Positions 1 to 6,026 of a stretch of DNA of 9,718 bases are shown here, piece after piece. Source of the DNA: Candidatus Peregrinibacteria bacterium (GTDB lineage: Bacteria; Patescibacteriota; Gracilibacteria; UM-FILTER-43-11); NCBI GenBank assembly GCA_030637565.1, contig DAOWGG010000136.1:1-9718 (forward strand). Direction: 5' to 3'. The translations under genes were made by a program, and so were the position numbers. The notes under the pieces are model-generated. The model was not told the origin of the DNA, did not search any database, and worked only from the letters and a program-made list of their open reading frames with translations. Each line of letters opens with the position of its first letter. The stretch's first letter is position 1.

Positions 1-750
1 ACCGGTGGCGATATCGCGTGAATGGGTTTTTTGAAGCGCGGGTAGAAGGTCGCCGTCGGCAGAGGGTTTGTATTGAATGGTGAGCTTGTCGGATTGACCG
101 GAAACTTGGTGGTAATAGTCGGATGCTTTTGTGTTGATATTTTCGACAACAACTAAGCGTTTCTGCATTATCTTAGAGCCAAGATCCGCCAATTGCTCAT
201 CCCAAAACACCAATTCCTCTTCTTTCGCCTGCCCATCGGCAATCGCTTTTAATAAGGAATTGCGTTGCTTTAAAGCTTGTTGGTATTTAAGGGACGTTTC
301 CAAATAATCCCGATCCAGCTGAGAAAGAAGTAAATCCAAATAACGTCGGCGAATACTGGGTGAAAGGTGAATCATGCCGATGTCGTCGGGAGAGAAAAAG
401 ACGGTGTTTAAATGCCCCATAAATTCCGCGGCTTTTTTCTGTACCCCGTTTATTTTTAAAACCTTCCGCGCGGGCTGACGAGTAACGATGAGTTCGAGAG
501 TGAAGGTTTCACTCCCCTGCTCCACTTCGGCTTTAAGTGAGCAAAAGTCTTTGTCGAAACCGATCATGTCTTCGTTTTCCCGCGTTCGAAACGATTTAGA
601 AATAGAGAGGAGGAAAAGCGCTTCTAGTATATTGGTTTTTCCATGCCCATTCTCCCCCACCAAAGCCAAGACATTGGAATTCGGATTAAATTCCAGAGAA
701 ATTTTCTTTAAATTGCGGAATCCGTTGATTTCAAGTGATTTTACTCTCAT
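1..750 (-). CDS. recF: DNA replication/repair protein RecF, 3' end cut by window edge
   Basis: RecF is a cytoplasmic SMC-like ATPase that binds gapped DNA with RecO and RecR and helps load RecA. The minus strand is open from ATG at 750 to base 1: 250 codons of a protein that is usually about 360 residues. Visible: N-terminal MRVKSLEINGFRN typical of the family; Walker A GENGHGKT at residues 32-39, followed by NILEA; SKSFR at 51-55; the RecF-specific stretch FFSPDD (118-123) then SPSIRRRYLDLLL (130-142); and LKQRNSLLK (160-168). The sequence stops at HSRDIATG, just where the family's GPHRDD segment would begin, so the signature and Walker B regions lie outside the window. The start at 750 fits the family N-terminus exactly, but no Shine-Dalgarno precedes it and no clear -10 was found. 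It diverges from the M23-SLH gene. Identity is secure; only completeness is unknown. Confidence 0.95.
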   Translation of the reverse strand, partial: MRVKSLEINGFRNLKKISLEFNPNSNVLALVGENGHGKTNILEALFLLSISKSFRTRENEDMIGFDKDFCSLKAEVEQGSETFTLELIVTRQPARKVLKINGVQKKAAEFMGHLNTVFFSPDDIGMIHLSPSIRRRYLDLLLSQLDRDYLETSLKYQQALKQRNSLLKAIADGQAKEEELVFWDEQLADLGSKIMQKRLVVVENINTKASDYYHQVSGQSDKLTIQYKPSADGDLLPALQKTHSRDIATG

Positions 751-785
751 AAAATAGTTCAAATGAAAGCCCTAGCCTCCCTTTT

Positions 786-811
786 GTCATCCTGAACTTG
801 ATTCAGGATCC
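786..811. repeat. REP-like palindrome, copy 1
   Basis: A perfect 8-bp stem, ATCCTGAA (789-796) and TTCAGGAT (802-809), closes a 5-nt loop CTTGA. It is flanked by GTC on the left and CC on the right. The same 26 bases recur at 8630-8655 with a single loop substitution. It sits in the recF/M23 divergent gap, about 45 bp before the -10 box of the M23-SLH gene. Short GTCAT...GGATCC-type palindromes are scattered between genes in many bacteria as REP-like elements, and REP elements in general are linked to RAYT transposases. No such transposase is in the window. There is no T tract, so a terminator role is unlikely. Confidence 0.75.
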
Positions 812-831
812 AGCCTTGAGACTTAGAACGA

Positions 832-860
832 TTGATTTTTTAGGTGAAATTTGGTATAAT
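832..860 (+). promoter_or_regulatory. Sigma70-type promoter of the M23-SLH gene
   Basis: TTGATT at 832-837, a 17-bp spacer, then a perfect TATAAT at 855-860. TG one base ahead of the -10 makes it an extended -10. Transcription should start near 867, leaving about 20 nt of leader before the ATG at 887, with no Shine-Dalgarno in it. Confidence 0.75.
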
Positions 861-886
861 AATAAGATTTATTAGACCCATGATCA

Positions 887-3115
887 ATGCCAAGAAAAAA
901 ACAAAACAAAAAAGCGCGAAGCGTCCTGAGAAAAATCGAAGGAACTATTGAGAAATTCCTGAAGCGTTTTAACCCTAAAACCGCCAAGGTGATAAAGGGA
1001 GCCGGAATCGGTGTAATAACCCTTGCCCTAATGGCATTGGTTTACAGCGGTGAGCAGGCAGGAATGTGGTTTAAAGCGAGTGTACTGGAAGCGCCACAGC
1101 CGTTCAATGGAACGGTGATGCCCGTTGCTAAGGTGCCTCATTACAGCCATTGGCATACACAAAGCACTTTGCGTTACGACCAGATCTCTGCGGATAAGTT
1201 GGTGGATTTGCCGGCGTACGATTTAAATGTGATGCAATTTGCAGACAGTCAATTGGAATGGGGAAATACCAGTCAGGATTACATTCGAACCACCAAGATT
1301 GCTTACCCTGTGGTTTATTTAGGAAATTACAAATTGGATCATAAAGAAAATGTAGGGAGCCATTTGGCAGTGGATATCAAGATACCAATCGGAACCCCAC
1401 TCCACGCCATTGCAAACGGAAAGGTGGTGAAGAAGTCGATTCAATCGACTGGATTCGGAAATCATGTGGTGGTGAAACACCCGAATGTGCCCGATCCAGA
1501 TAACCCAGGACGAACGACAACATTGTATTCCGCTTTCAATCATATGGATCGTATCGATGTGATGGAAGGGCAGAATGTTTTGAAAGGGCAGATTATTGGA
1601 ACCAGTGGAAACACAGGAACCTCGACCACGCCTCATCTTCATTTCCAAATCGATCGAGACGATGCACCGTGGCACCCTTACTGGCCATTCAGCTGGAGCG
1701 AGTCTCAGGCGGCAGGATTGAGCTTTTTTGAAGCCGTGAACGCAGGACTGGGAATGTCGAAAGGAAGAACAAATACGGTTCATCCTATGGCGTTTGTGGT
1801 TAAGAATCTGAGCTACAGCCATGTGGCGAGTAGTGACAGCAACAGCGGAACTCAGGATCCAAATCCAGAGCCAACTCCAACTCCAACACCAGTGCCAGAA
1901 CCGACGCCGACTCCAGCTCCAACACCGGAACCAATCCCAGAACCAGAACCAACGTTCACCGAGAGCACTAAGTCTGATCTGTTTTCATTTAAGATCACCG
2001 GCGAACGTGTGAGCTTAGTAAATAATGGAGTGACATTGGTGGTAGAAGATGAACTCAATCAGCTTCGAGGACTCAACGAAGACGATCCAATCAACGTTGA
2101 ATTGGAAGGAGCAGGAAGTCTGCTTAAAAAGCAGTTCCGACGTTCTGATTTTGTAAGCAATACGATTAAGGTGATTGTACGAAGCTCTGAGGTAGGAACC
2201 TCGAATGTCCGAATCGGAAAAAGCTCTCATCAAATCAACTTTGTCGATAAAGTAGAATCCGCCACAAGACTCCACGTCGAACACGACGGACGATTCCAGA
2301 CAGGGATTGTTGAAAACATTAAAATCGTCGCCTTGGACGGCAATGGAAACGTCGCTCCAACGGTTAACTTTACCGGAGTAGTAAGCATAAGAACTGATCA
2401 GGGAAAAGCACGTTTCGTGCCCAATTCTTTAGAAAGCAGAGACTTTAAAAACGGAGTGGCCGAAGTGCGCATGATTGCGAGCAGTGAAGACGATGTAAAA
2501 GTTCGCGCTCAAAACGGTGCTTTGGTGGGAATCAGCGATCTGATCCGTGCCGAAGACAGCATGGTATTTGCGGATATCAGACGAGCCGACCCGAATTACG
2601 AAGCGATCAAATATCTAAAAGACAATGACATTATTGGCGGATACAGCGATGGAACTTTTCGACCCAATCAAACCGTGAATCGAGCGGAAGCATTAAAAAT
2701 GCTGATGCTGGCTTTCAATGTGGATGTGGGAGGACCTTTCCAAATGGAATTCGACGATGTCGATGAAGGCGCATGGTACGCCTCCACCCTTTCCACCGCC
2801 GTCGCTCGTGGAATTGTAAAAGGATACAACGATGGAACGTTTAAACCAGCCAACACCGTAAACCGAGCAGAATACTTAAAGATTCTATTCGCCACCAACA
2901 ACATTGAACCAAATTCTGAAATCACCAAACCTTACAACGATGTAAGCATGGATGACTGGTTCGCTGGTTACGCTTATCTGGCCAATCGAATGAATCTACT
3001 AGATACCGCAAGCAACCTAAACCCAGGAAGCGGAATGACCCGCGCAGGCGTCGCTAAAACCATCTATCGAATGAAGATGATTCAGGAGGATAATTCCGTA
3101 GCGTATTCTAATTAA
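887..3115 (+). CDS. Membrane-anchored M23 metalloendopeptidase with three SLH repeats
   Basis: Probable surface peptidoglycan hydrolase of 742 residues. Order: a very basic cytoplasmic start (1-34); one hydrophobic segment (about 35-54) acting as signal anchor, with no obvious cleavage site; an M23/LytM domain (about 135-275); a Pro-Thr-Glu linker (325-356); a beta-rich, probably Ig-like stretch (about 365-550); and three SLH repeats (about 560-610, 622-669, 683-728). The M23 zinc and catalytic residues are intact: H159 and D163 in HLAVD, H219, and H250/H252 in PHLHF. M23 enzymes cut peptide cross-bridges, and SLH repeats bind wall polymers, classically pyruvylated ones. SLH repeats 1 and 2 keep NRAE, but repeat 3 reads TRAG, losing the glutamate. 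It could be a degraded, purely structural relative, but the intact metal site argues for activity. The start follows the promoter at 832-860. Its stop codon is the first unit of a heptamer array. Confidence 0.9.
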   Translation: MPRKKQNKKARSVLRKIEGTIEKFLKRFNPKTAKVIKGAGIGVITLALMALVYSGEQAGMWFKASVLEAPQPFNGTVMPVAKVPHYSHWHTQSTLRYDQISADKLVDLPAYDLNVMQFADSQLEWGNTSQDYIRTTKIAYPVVYLGNYKLDHKENVGSHLAVDIKIPIGTPLHAIANGKVVKKSIQSTGFGNHVVVKHPNVPDPDNPGRTTTLYSAFNHMDRIDVMEGQNVLKGQIIGTSGNTGTSTTPHLHFQIDRDDAPWHPYWPFSWSESQAAGLSFFEAVNAGLGMSKGRTNTVHPMAFVVKNLSYSHVASSDSNSGTQDPNPEPTPTPTPVPEPTPTPAPTPEPIPEPEPTFTESTKSDLFSFKITGERVSLVNNGVTLVVEDELNQLRGLNEDDPINVELEGAGSLLKKQFRRSDFVSNTIKVIVRSSEVGTSNVRIGKSSHQINFVDKVESATRLHVEHDGRFQTGIVENIKIVALDGNGNVAPTVNFTGVVSIRTDQGKARFVPNSLESRDFKNGVAEVRMIASSEDDVKVRAQNGALVGISDLIRAEDSMVFADIRRADPNYEAIKYLKDNDIIGGYSDGTFRPNQTVNRAEALKMLMLAFNVDVGGPFQMEFDDVDEGAWYASTLSTAVARGIVKGYNDGTFKPANTVNRAEYLKILFATNNIEPNSEITKPYNDVSMDDWFAGYAYLANRMNLLDTASNLNPGSGMTRAGVAKTIYRMKMIQEDNSVAYSN
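1859..1954 (+). repeat. Low-complexity Pro-Thr-Glu linker coding repeat
   Basis: In-gene repetition of CCA ACT, CCA ACA and CCA GAA codon pairs encodes residues 325-356, alternating proline with threonine or glutamate. Such linkers are extended wall spacers; here it separates the peptidase from the Ig-like and SLH part. The repetition makes the linker prone to length change by slippage. Confidence 0.8.
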
Positions 3116-3147
3116 TTACTAATTACCAATTACTAATTAGTAATTAA
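3113..3147 (+). repeat. Heptanucleotide tandem array at the 3' end of the M23-SLH gene
   Basis: Five 7-bp units start at 3113, 3120, 3127, 3134 and 3141. The first two are TAATTAC; the others differ by one base each (CAATTAC, TAATTAG, TAATTAA). The first TAA is the gene's stop codon. Bases 3128-3145 form a perfect 18-bp palindrome made only from the units. TAA/TAG occurs in all three plus frames, and TTA (TAA on the other strand) occurs in all three minus frames. Confidence 0.8.
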
Positions 3148-3436
3148 TTCACTACTAATACCCTCCTTCTGTTCATCACCGACGATCGAGCACAATAATC
3201 CACCACTTGCCTTTTAAGTGTACAACAGAGATTTAAAAGTAATGCGGGTCTGGGCAGAGTGAACGTGGAAAACAATGATTGAATGTACAACGTTAATTGC
3301 ACGTTTCACAGAGCCCAGCACTTTTTTGCTTCGTTTTTTTAGTGATAAAAAATGAAGAAGGGTGAATCACACCTCATCGTTGTACATAAAAGCAGTATTG
3401 CAAGAAGAAGGTAAGTCGCGGCTTGCCGCTTATAAC
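3116..3436. other. Convergent 321-bp gene-free stretch
   Basis: This lies between the stop codons of two converging genes. It holds the rest of the heptamer array, a long hairpin with a T tract (3250-3327), three TGTACAAC-type sites (two direct at 3219-3226 and 3284-3291, one inverted at 3379-3386) and most of a second, short heptamer array (3410-3440). A small minus-strand stem, GGTG with CACC (3361-3373), followed by six Ts could weakly terminate the amidohydrolase gene. No credible protein-coding frame was seen. Confidence 0.6.
3250..3327 (+). terminator. Long hairpin with T tract: terminator or small structured RNA
   Basis: CTGGGC (3250-3255) pairs with GCCCAG (3313-3318). A symmetrical AGA/AGA internal loop follows. 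Then GTGAACGTG (3259-3267) pairs with CACGTTTCAC (3300-3309) with one bulged T. The apical loop is 32 nt. After CAC come six Ts (3322-3327), with a run of seven more slightly downstream. This fits an intrinsic terminator on the plus strand, about 135 nt after the M23-SLH stop. The length, internal loop and large apical loop are more than a terminator needs, so a small RNA ending here is possible. TTGCCT (3207-3212) and TTTAAA (3232-3237) form only a weak promoter candidate. It does not match SRP, 6S or tmRNA signatures. Confidence 0.5.
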
Positions 3437-3440
3437 CTAA
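3410..3440. repeat. Short heptamer array overlapping the amidohydrolase stop codon
   Basis: One unit GGTAAGT (3410-3416), a CGC spacer, then three opposed units: GGCTTGC (3420-3426), CGCTTAT (3427-3433) and AACCTAA (3434-3440). The right part matches 8490-8517 except that one whole 7-bp unit (TGCTTAT) is missing and two bases differ. The last unit contains the TAG stop of the minus-strand amidohydrolase gene. It looks like a contracted copy of the ppsA 3' array. Confidence 0.6.
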
Positions 3441-4408
3441 GCAACTCCAAGCGCCTTCCTTCCATTCACCGTCGCAATATCCACCAATTTATCCACTTCG
3501 TAAATGCGACATGCTTCAATCAAGAACTGAAGCTCTTTAAACACGTCTCCATCAATGAATGGGCAGAAATAATCGTAAACATTATCCACACCCAAACACA
3601 CGTTCACACCCGCTTCGAGCAGATGAGAAACCGGAGCGATTGAATTATGAACGGGTGCCATTTTATGACGAGGCTGTTGATTATCAATCATCGCACGAGG
3701 GCACACGATGACGCTCATATCCGCTTCCTTAATCAGCTTCGCGACTTCGTTAATGTAGTCGTCGGGATGAGCGGCTAAAGAACAACAGTGAACCGCATTC
3801 ACTTTCCCCTGAAGTCCGTGTTCAATTACCTTTTTAGCCAAAAGTTCGGTGTCTTTTTCGTCGGGATCATTATTCTGATCAATGTGAACATCAACCGTTT
3901 TCCCAAGATCCTTCGCCATGTTGAAAATGTAATCCAAATGTTCCGCCTGATTCGGTCGATCACGACTCGGTAAACCTCCAAGAACATCCACCATTGGCGC
4001 CGCTTTCTCAATCCATTGCTGAGCTTCTGGGTTCATCGCCCCTTCTAAAACCTGAGAGCAGATCTGAACCTCAATTTGATCCGCGTATTTCTTTTTCACC
4101 TCCAAAGCCGCTTCCACACACATCAATCCAACCGTGCTGTCCACATCAATATTAGTACGGGTAACAGTACACCCCTGATTGATCATATTTTCCACACTAA
4201 TAGAAATACGTTCGATTAGGTTTTCCTGTGTGTATTTTTCCTTCACAGCCTTCCATAATTCCCATTTCACCTCCATATGATCGTTACACATCTGAAGGGT
4301 TTCTGGGGTGATCACAAACGCTTTATCAAAATGCGCATGACAAGACACCAATCCCCCTTTCTCTTTCACCTTTTCCTCCAAAAGTTTAAGCATATTCCAT
4401 TGTTCCAT
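3437..4408 (-). CDS. Compact AtzC/cytosine-deaminase-like amidohydrolase
   Basis: A metal-dependent hydrolase of the amidohydrolase superfamily, probably cytoplasmic and acting on a C-N bond of a small molecule; the substrate is unknown. Metal-site residues in order: H24 and H26 in HAHFDK, H175 in VDVHID, H207 in AVHCC, and D275 in LGVDN. HxHxDK with lysine five residues after the first His resembles AtzC (N-isopropylammelide amidohydrolase) more than cytosine deaminase. The position of the catalytic glutamate of CodA (HxxE) is Q178 here, so cytosine deamination is doubtful. At 323 residues it is about 100 shorter than CodA: the HxH pair lies at 24/26 rather than near 60, so the N-terminal beta-sandwich strands are missing. 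An in-frame stop at 4427-4429 rules out a longer start. It lies 98 bp downstream of argH on the same strand, probably co-transcribed. No Shine-Dalgarno is seen. Confidence 0.82.
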   Translation of the reverse strand: MEQWNMLKLLEEKVKEKGGLVSCHAHFDKAFVITPETLQMCNDHMEVKWELWKAVKEKYTQENLIERISISVENMINQGCTVTRTNIDVDSTVGLMCVEAALEVKKKYADQIEVQICSQVLEGAMNPEAQQWIEKAAPMVDVLGGLPSRDRPNQAEHLDYIFNMAKDLGKTVDVHIDQNNDPDEKDTELLAKKVIEHGLQGKVNAVHCCSLAAHPDDYINEVAKLIKEADMSVIVCPRAMIDNQQPRHKMAPVHNSIAPVSHLLEAGVNVCLGVDNVYDYFCPFIDGDVFKELQFLIEACRIYEVDKLVDIATVNGRKALGVA

Positions 4409-4431
4409 AATTACGTTGGTTAGATGTTATG

Positions 4432-4499
4432 ACCCGAAATCGCAGACTGGAAAGTCTTCGCTTCGGGTGGGGTGTGAAACGCAGGTTTTCCAACCTGCG
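4432..4499. repeat. Inverted pair of related hairpins between argH and the amidohydrolase gene
   Basis: Hairpin A: ACCCGAA (4432-4438) pairs with TTCGGGT (4462-4468), and inside it CGCAGACT and AGTCTTCG surround a GGAA loop (4441-4460, one mismatch). Hairpin B: CGCAGGTT (4480-4487) and AACCTGCG (4492-4499) are perfectly paired around TTCC, which is GGAA on the minus strand. Read on opposite strands, the two cores share ATCGCAG at the start and GGAA in the loop, while stem bases differ in compensating pairs. This looks like a REP/BIME-type pair in an intercistronic spacer. It may protect or separate the argH message; the absence of a T tract argues against plain termination. Confidence 0.7.
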
Positions 4500-4506
4500 A
4501 TGAGCA

Positions 4507-5877
4507 CTATTTCATCAAACTTTTAATCTCCGCCTCAACCTTCTCCAATCCCAAATTCCCCGTTCCCCCTTGATGCTTAGACATCTTCAGCATGCGATCG
4601 ATATCCGCTTCATCCACTTCAATTTTATCAATGTTTGAGCCGATCTCCCGATAAGCATCACGGAAAGTCATTCCTTCTTTCACTTTTTCAAACGCTTTAT
4701 GAGCGGCAAAAAGTCCAGGACATCCCAACATCGATTTCACCATCACTTCCCGATTCGGTGAAATGTTCTGAATAATCGCGGCGGCGGCGTCCAAAGACAT
4801 TTCAGTGTATTTAAGACCAAGGAAAAGCGGTCGTTTAATCTCCTGCCCATCACGATGATAACCAGAGATTTTATTGGTGATGTTCATGGTCATTTCATTA
4901 CGACAAGCCAGCACGGTTGGAGTTCGTCCGCGAATCAATTCCGCTACATCCAAGTTCTTTTTCTGAGGCATAATAGAAGACCCCGTCGCAATTCCATCAT
5001 CAATATTAAAGAACTGGAATTCCTGAGTGGTGAAGAAAAGTAAATCTGAAGCGAGCTTGTTAAGCGTCAGCATAATCTGACAACACGCTTCCAAAACCAA
5101 TCCTTCAATTTTCCCACGAGAGTTATGACAATAAATCACATTGTTCTGCGTTTTACTAAAACCAATTTCTTTTGAAAGCCAATCACGATCAAAGTCAAAC
5201 GGTGATCCGTAACCCGCTCCGCTTCCGAGTGGATTCTGATCCACAATTTGATCCGTAATGGTATTAAGAAGCCGAATATCATCCACCAAACTTTCCGCAA
5301 ACGACCCCATCCAAGTCCCAACAGTGGTTGGCATAGCTTTTTGCATGTGAGTGTAACCTGGCATTGGCACCATTTCATACTTTTTAGCGAAATCAACAAA
5401 AACAGAAGCTAATTCCAACGCTTTGTTATTAATAGTGGATGCTTTTCGTTTTAAAAACCATCGCATCATCACCAAAACCTGATCGTTTCGGCTACGACCT
5501 GTGTGAATCTTCTTCCCCGTATCCCCCAATCGGTCGATCAGATAATCTTCAATTTTAGTATGACAATCTTCATCTTCTAATCTCAGTATGAATTCCCCCC
5601 TCTTATAAAGATCTAAAATCTCATCCAATCCCCCTTCCAATTCTACAAGCTCATCTTTAGTAATCAAATCATGACGCTCTAAAAGACGAGCGTAACAACG
5701 GGAGCACCACACGTCATCAGGGATCATCTCTTGGTCGTACAAAATATCCTCTCCGGAATTATATTCCTCCACAACCTTATTTAAACTCACCTCTTTTTTC
5801 TTGAACCAGATCTTCTTTTTAATAACGCCTTTAGTTTCTATTTTTGGTGTTGAGATAGGGACACATGAATCGGACAT
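4507..5877 (-). CDS. argH: Argininosuccinate lyase
   Basis: Splits argininosuccinate into arginine and fumarate, the last step of arginine synthesis; the family forms cytoplasmic homotetramers. At 456 residues it is full length. Signature parts: HTGRSRNDQV (125-134), PGYTHMQ with T176-H177 (173-179), NPLGSGAGYGSPF (215-227), and the fumarase/lyase loop GSSIMPQKKN (299-308) with catalytic Ser301. The usual proline after KKN is leucine here. The N-terminus begins with about 20 extra residues before the conserved KIW, with no internal Met to shorten it. The GAGYGSPF form recalls the divergent Bacteroidetes-type lyases rather than E. coli ArgH. No argG or other arginine gene is nearby. A related-superfamily lyase acting on another succinyl compound is possible, but the HTGRSRNDQ motif favours ArgH. 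A promoter lies at 5916-5944; the leader is about 32 nt without Shine-Dalgarno. The stop is TAG. Confidence 0.92.
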   Translation of the reverse strand: MSDSCVPISTPKIETKGVIKKKIWFKKKEVSLNKVVEEYNSGEDILYDQEMIPDDVWCSRCYARLLERHDLITKDELVELEGGLDEILDLYKRGEFILRLEDEDCHTKIEDYLIDRLGDTGKKIHTGRSRNDQVLVMMRWFLKRKASTINNKALELASVFVDFAKKYEMVPMPGYTHMQKAMPTTVGTWMGSFAESLVDDIRLLNTITDQIVDQNPLGSGAGYGSPFDFDRDWLSKEIGFSKTQNNVIYCHNSRGKIEGLVLEACCQIMLTLNKLASDLLFFTTQEFQFFNIDDGIATGSSIMPQKKNLDVAELIRGRTPTVLACRNEMTMNITNKISGYHRDGQEIKRPLFLGLKYTEMSLDAAAAIIQNISPNREVMVKSMLGCPGLFAAHKAFEKVKEGMTFRDAYREIGSNIDKIEVDEADIDRMLKMSKHQGGTGNLGLEKVEAEIKSLMK

Positions 5878-5915
5878 AACAATTGGGTTAAAAATTATGT
5901 GGGCAAACTTTAAGT

Positions 5916-5944
5916 AATATAGCCTTCCGATCCTTTTGTTTCAA
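5916..5944 (-). promoter_or_regulatory. Sigma70-type promoter of argH and the amidohydrolase gene
   Basis: On the minus strand: TTGAAA (5944-5939), a 17-bp spacer, then TATATT (5921-5916). The start should be near 5909, about 32 nt before the argH ATG. It probably drives both minus-strand genes, since no separate promoter was seen in the 98-bp gap before the amidohydrolase gene. Confidence 0.7.
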
Positions 5945-5969
5945 GTCTAAATAAAATCAAAATTTCGAA

Positions 5970-5998
5970 TTTATTTTAAAAAACGAGTGTGTTAATAT
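5970..5998 (+). promoter_or_regulatory. Probable ppsA promoter (extended -10)
   Basis: TAATAT (5993-5998) preceded by TG one base upstream, with a weak -35 TTTATT (5970-5975) and a 17-bp spacer. The start would be near 6005, giving a leader of about 22 nt that is A-rich and lacks Shine-Dalgarno. It lies back to back with the argH promoter in a 149-bp gap. Confidence 0.5.
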
Positions 5999-6026
5999 TC
6001 GGTACGAAAACTAACAAATAAAAAAC

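Noticed and set aside
786..811. Intrinsic terminator for a gene in the recF/M23 gap
   Set aside because: No gene ends there, since both neighbours start, and no T tract follows the stem on the plus strand. The second copy also lies upstream of a gene.
1319..1822. 167-codon open frame on the minus strand, antisense to the M23 domain
   Set aside because: It lies wholly inside a well-supported gene, its protein has no recognisable motif and an odd His/Arg/Ser-rich composition, and no promoter was seen.
3113..3147. CRISPR array
   Set aside because: The units are 7 bp, contiguous and without spacers, so this is a simple tandem repeat.
3244..3331. SRP RNA, 6S RNA or tmRNA
   Set aside because: The conserved SRP apical sequence, the large central bubble of 6S, and the tmRNA ends were not found. 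Only an unclassified hairpin can be claimed.
3362..3643. 93-codon plus-strand frame starting in the convergent gap
   Set aside because: Most of it overlaps the amidohydrolase gene antisense, and the product has no family features.
3437..4408. Assignment as cytosine deaminase codA
   Set aside because: The HxxE glutamate is replaced by Gln, the HxHxDK motif is AtzC-like, and about 100 residues including the sandwich domain are absent.
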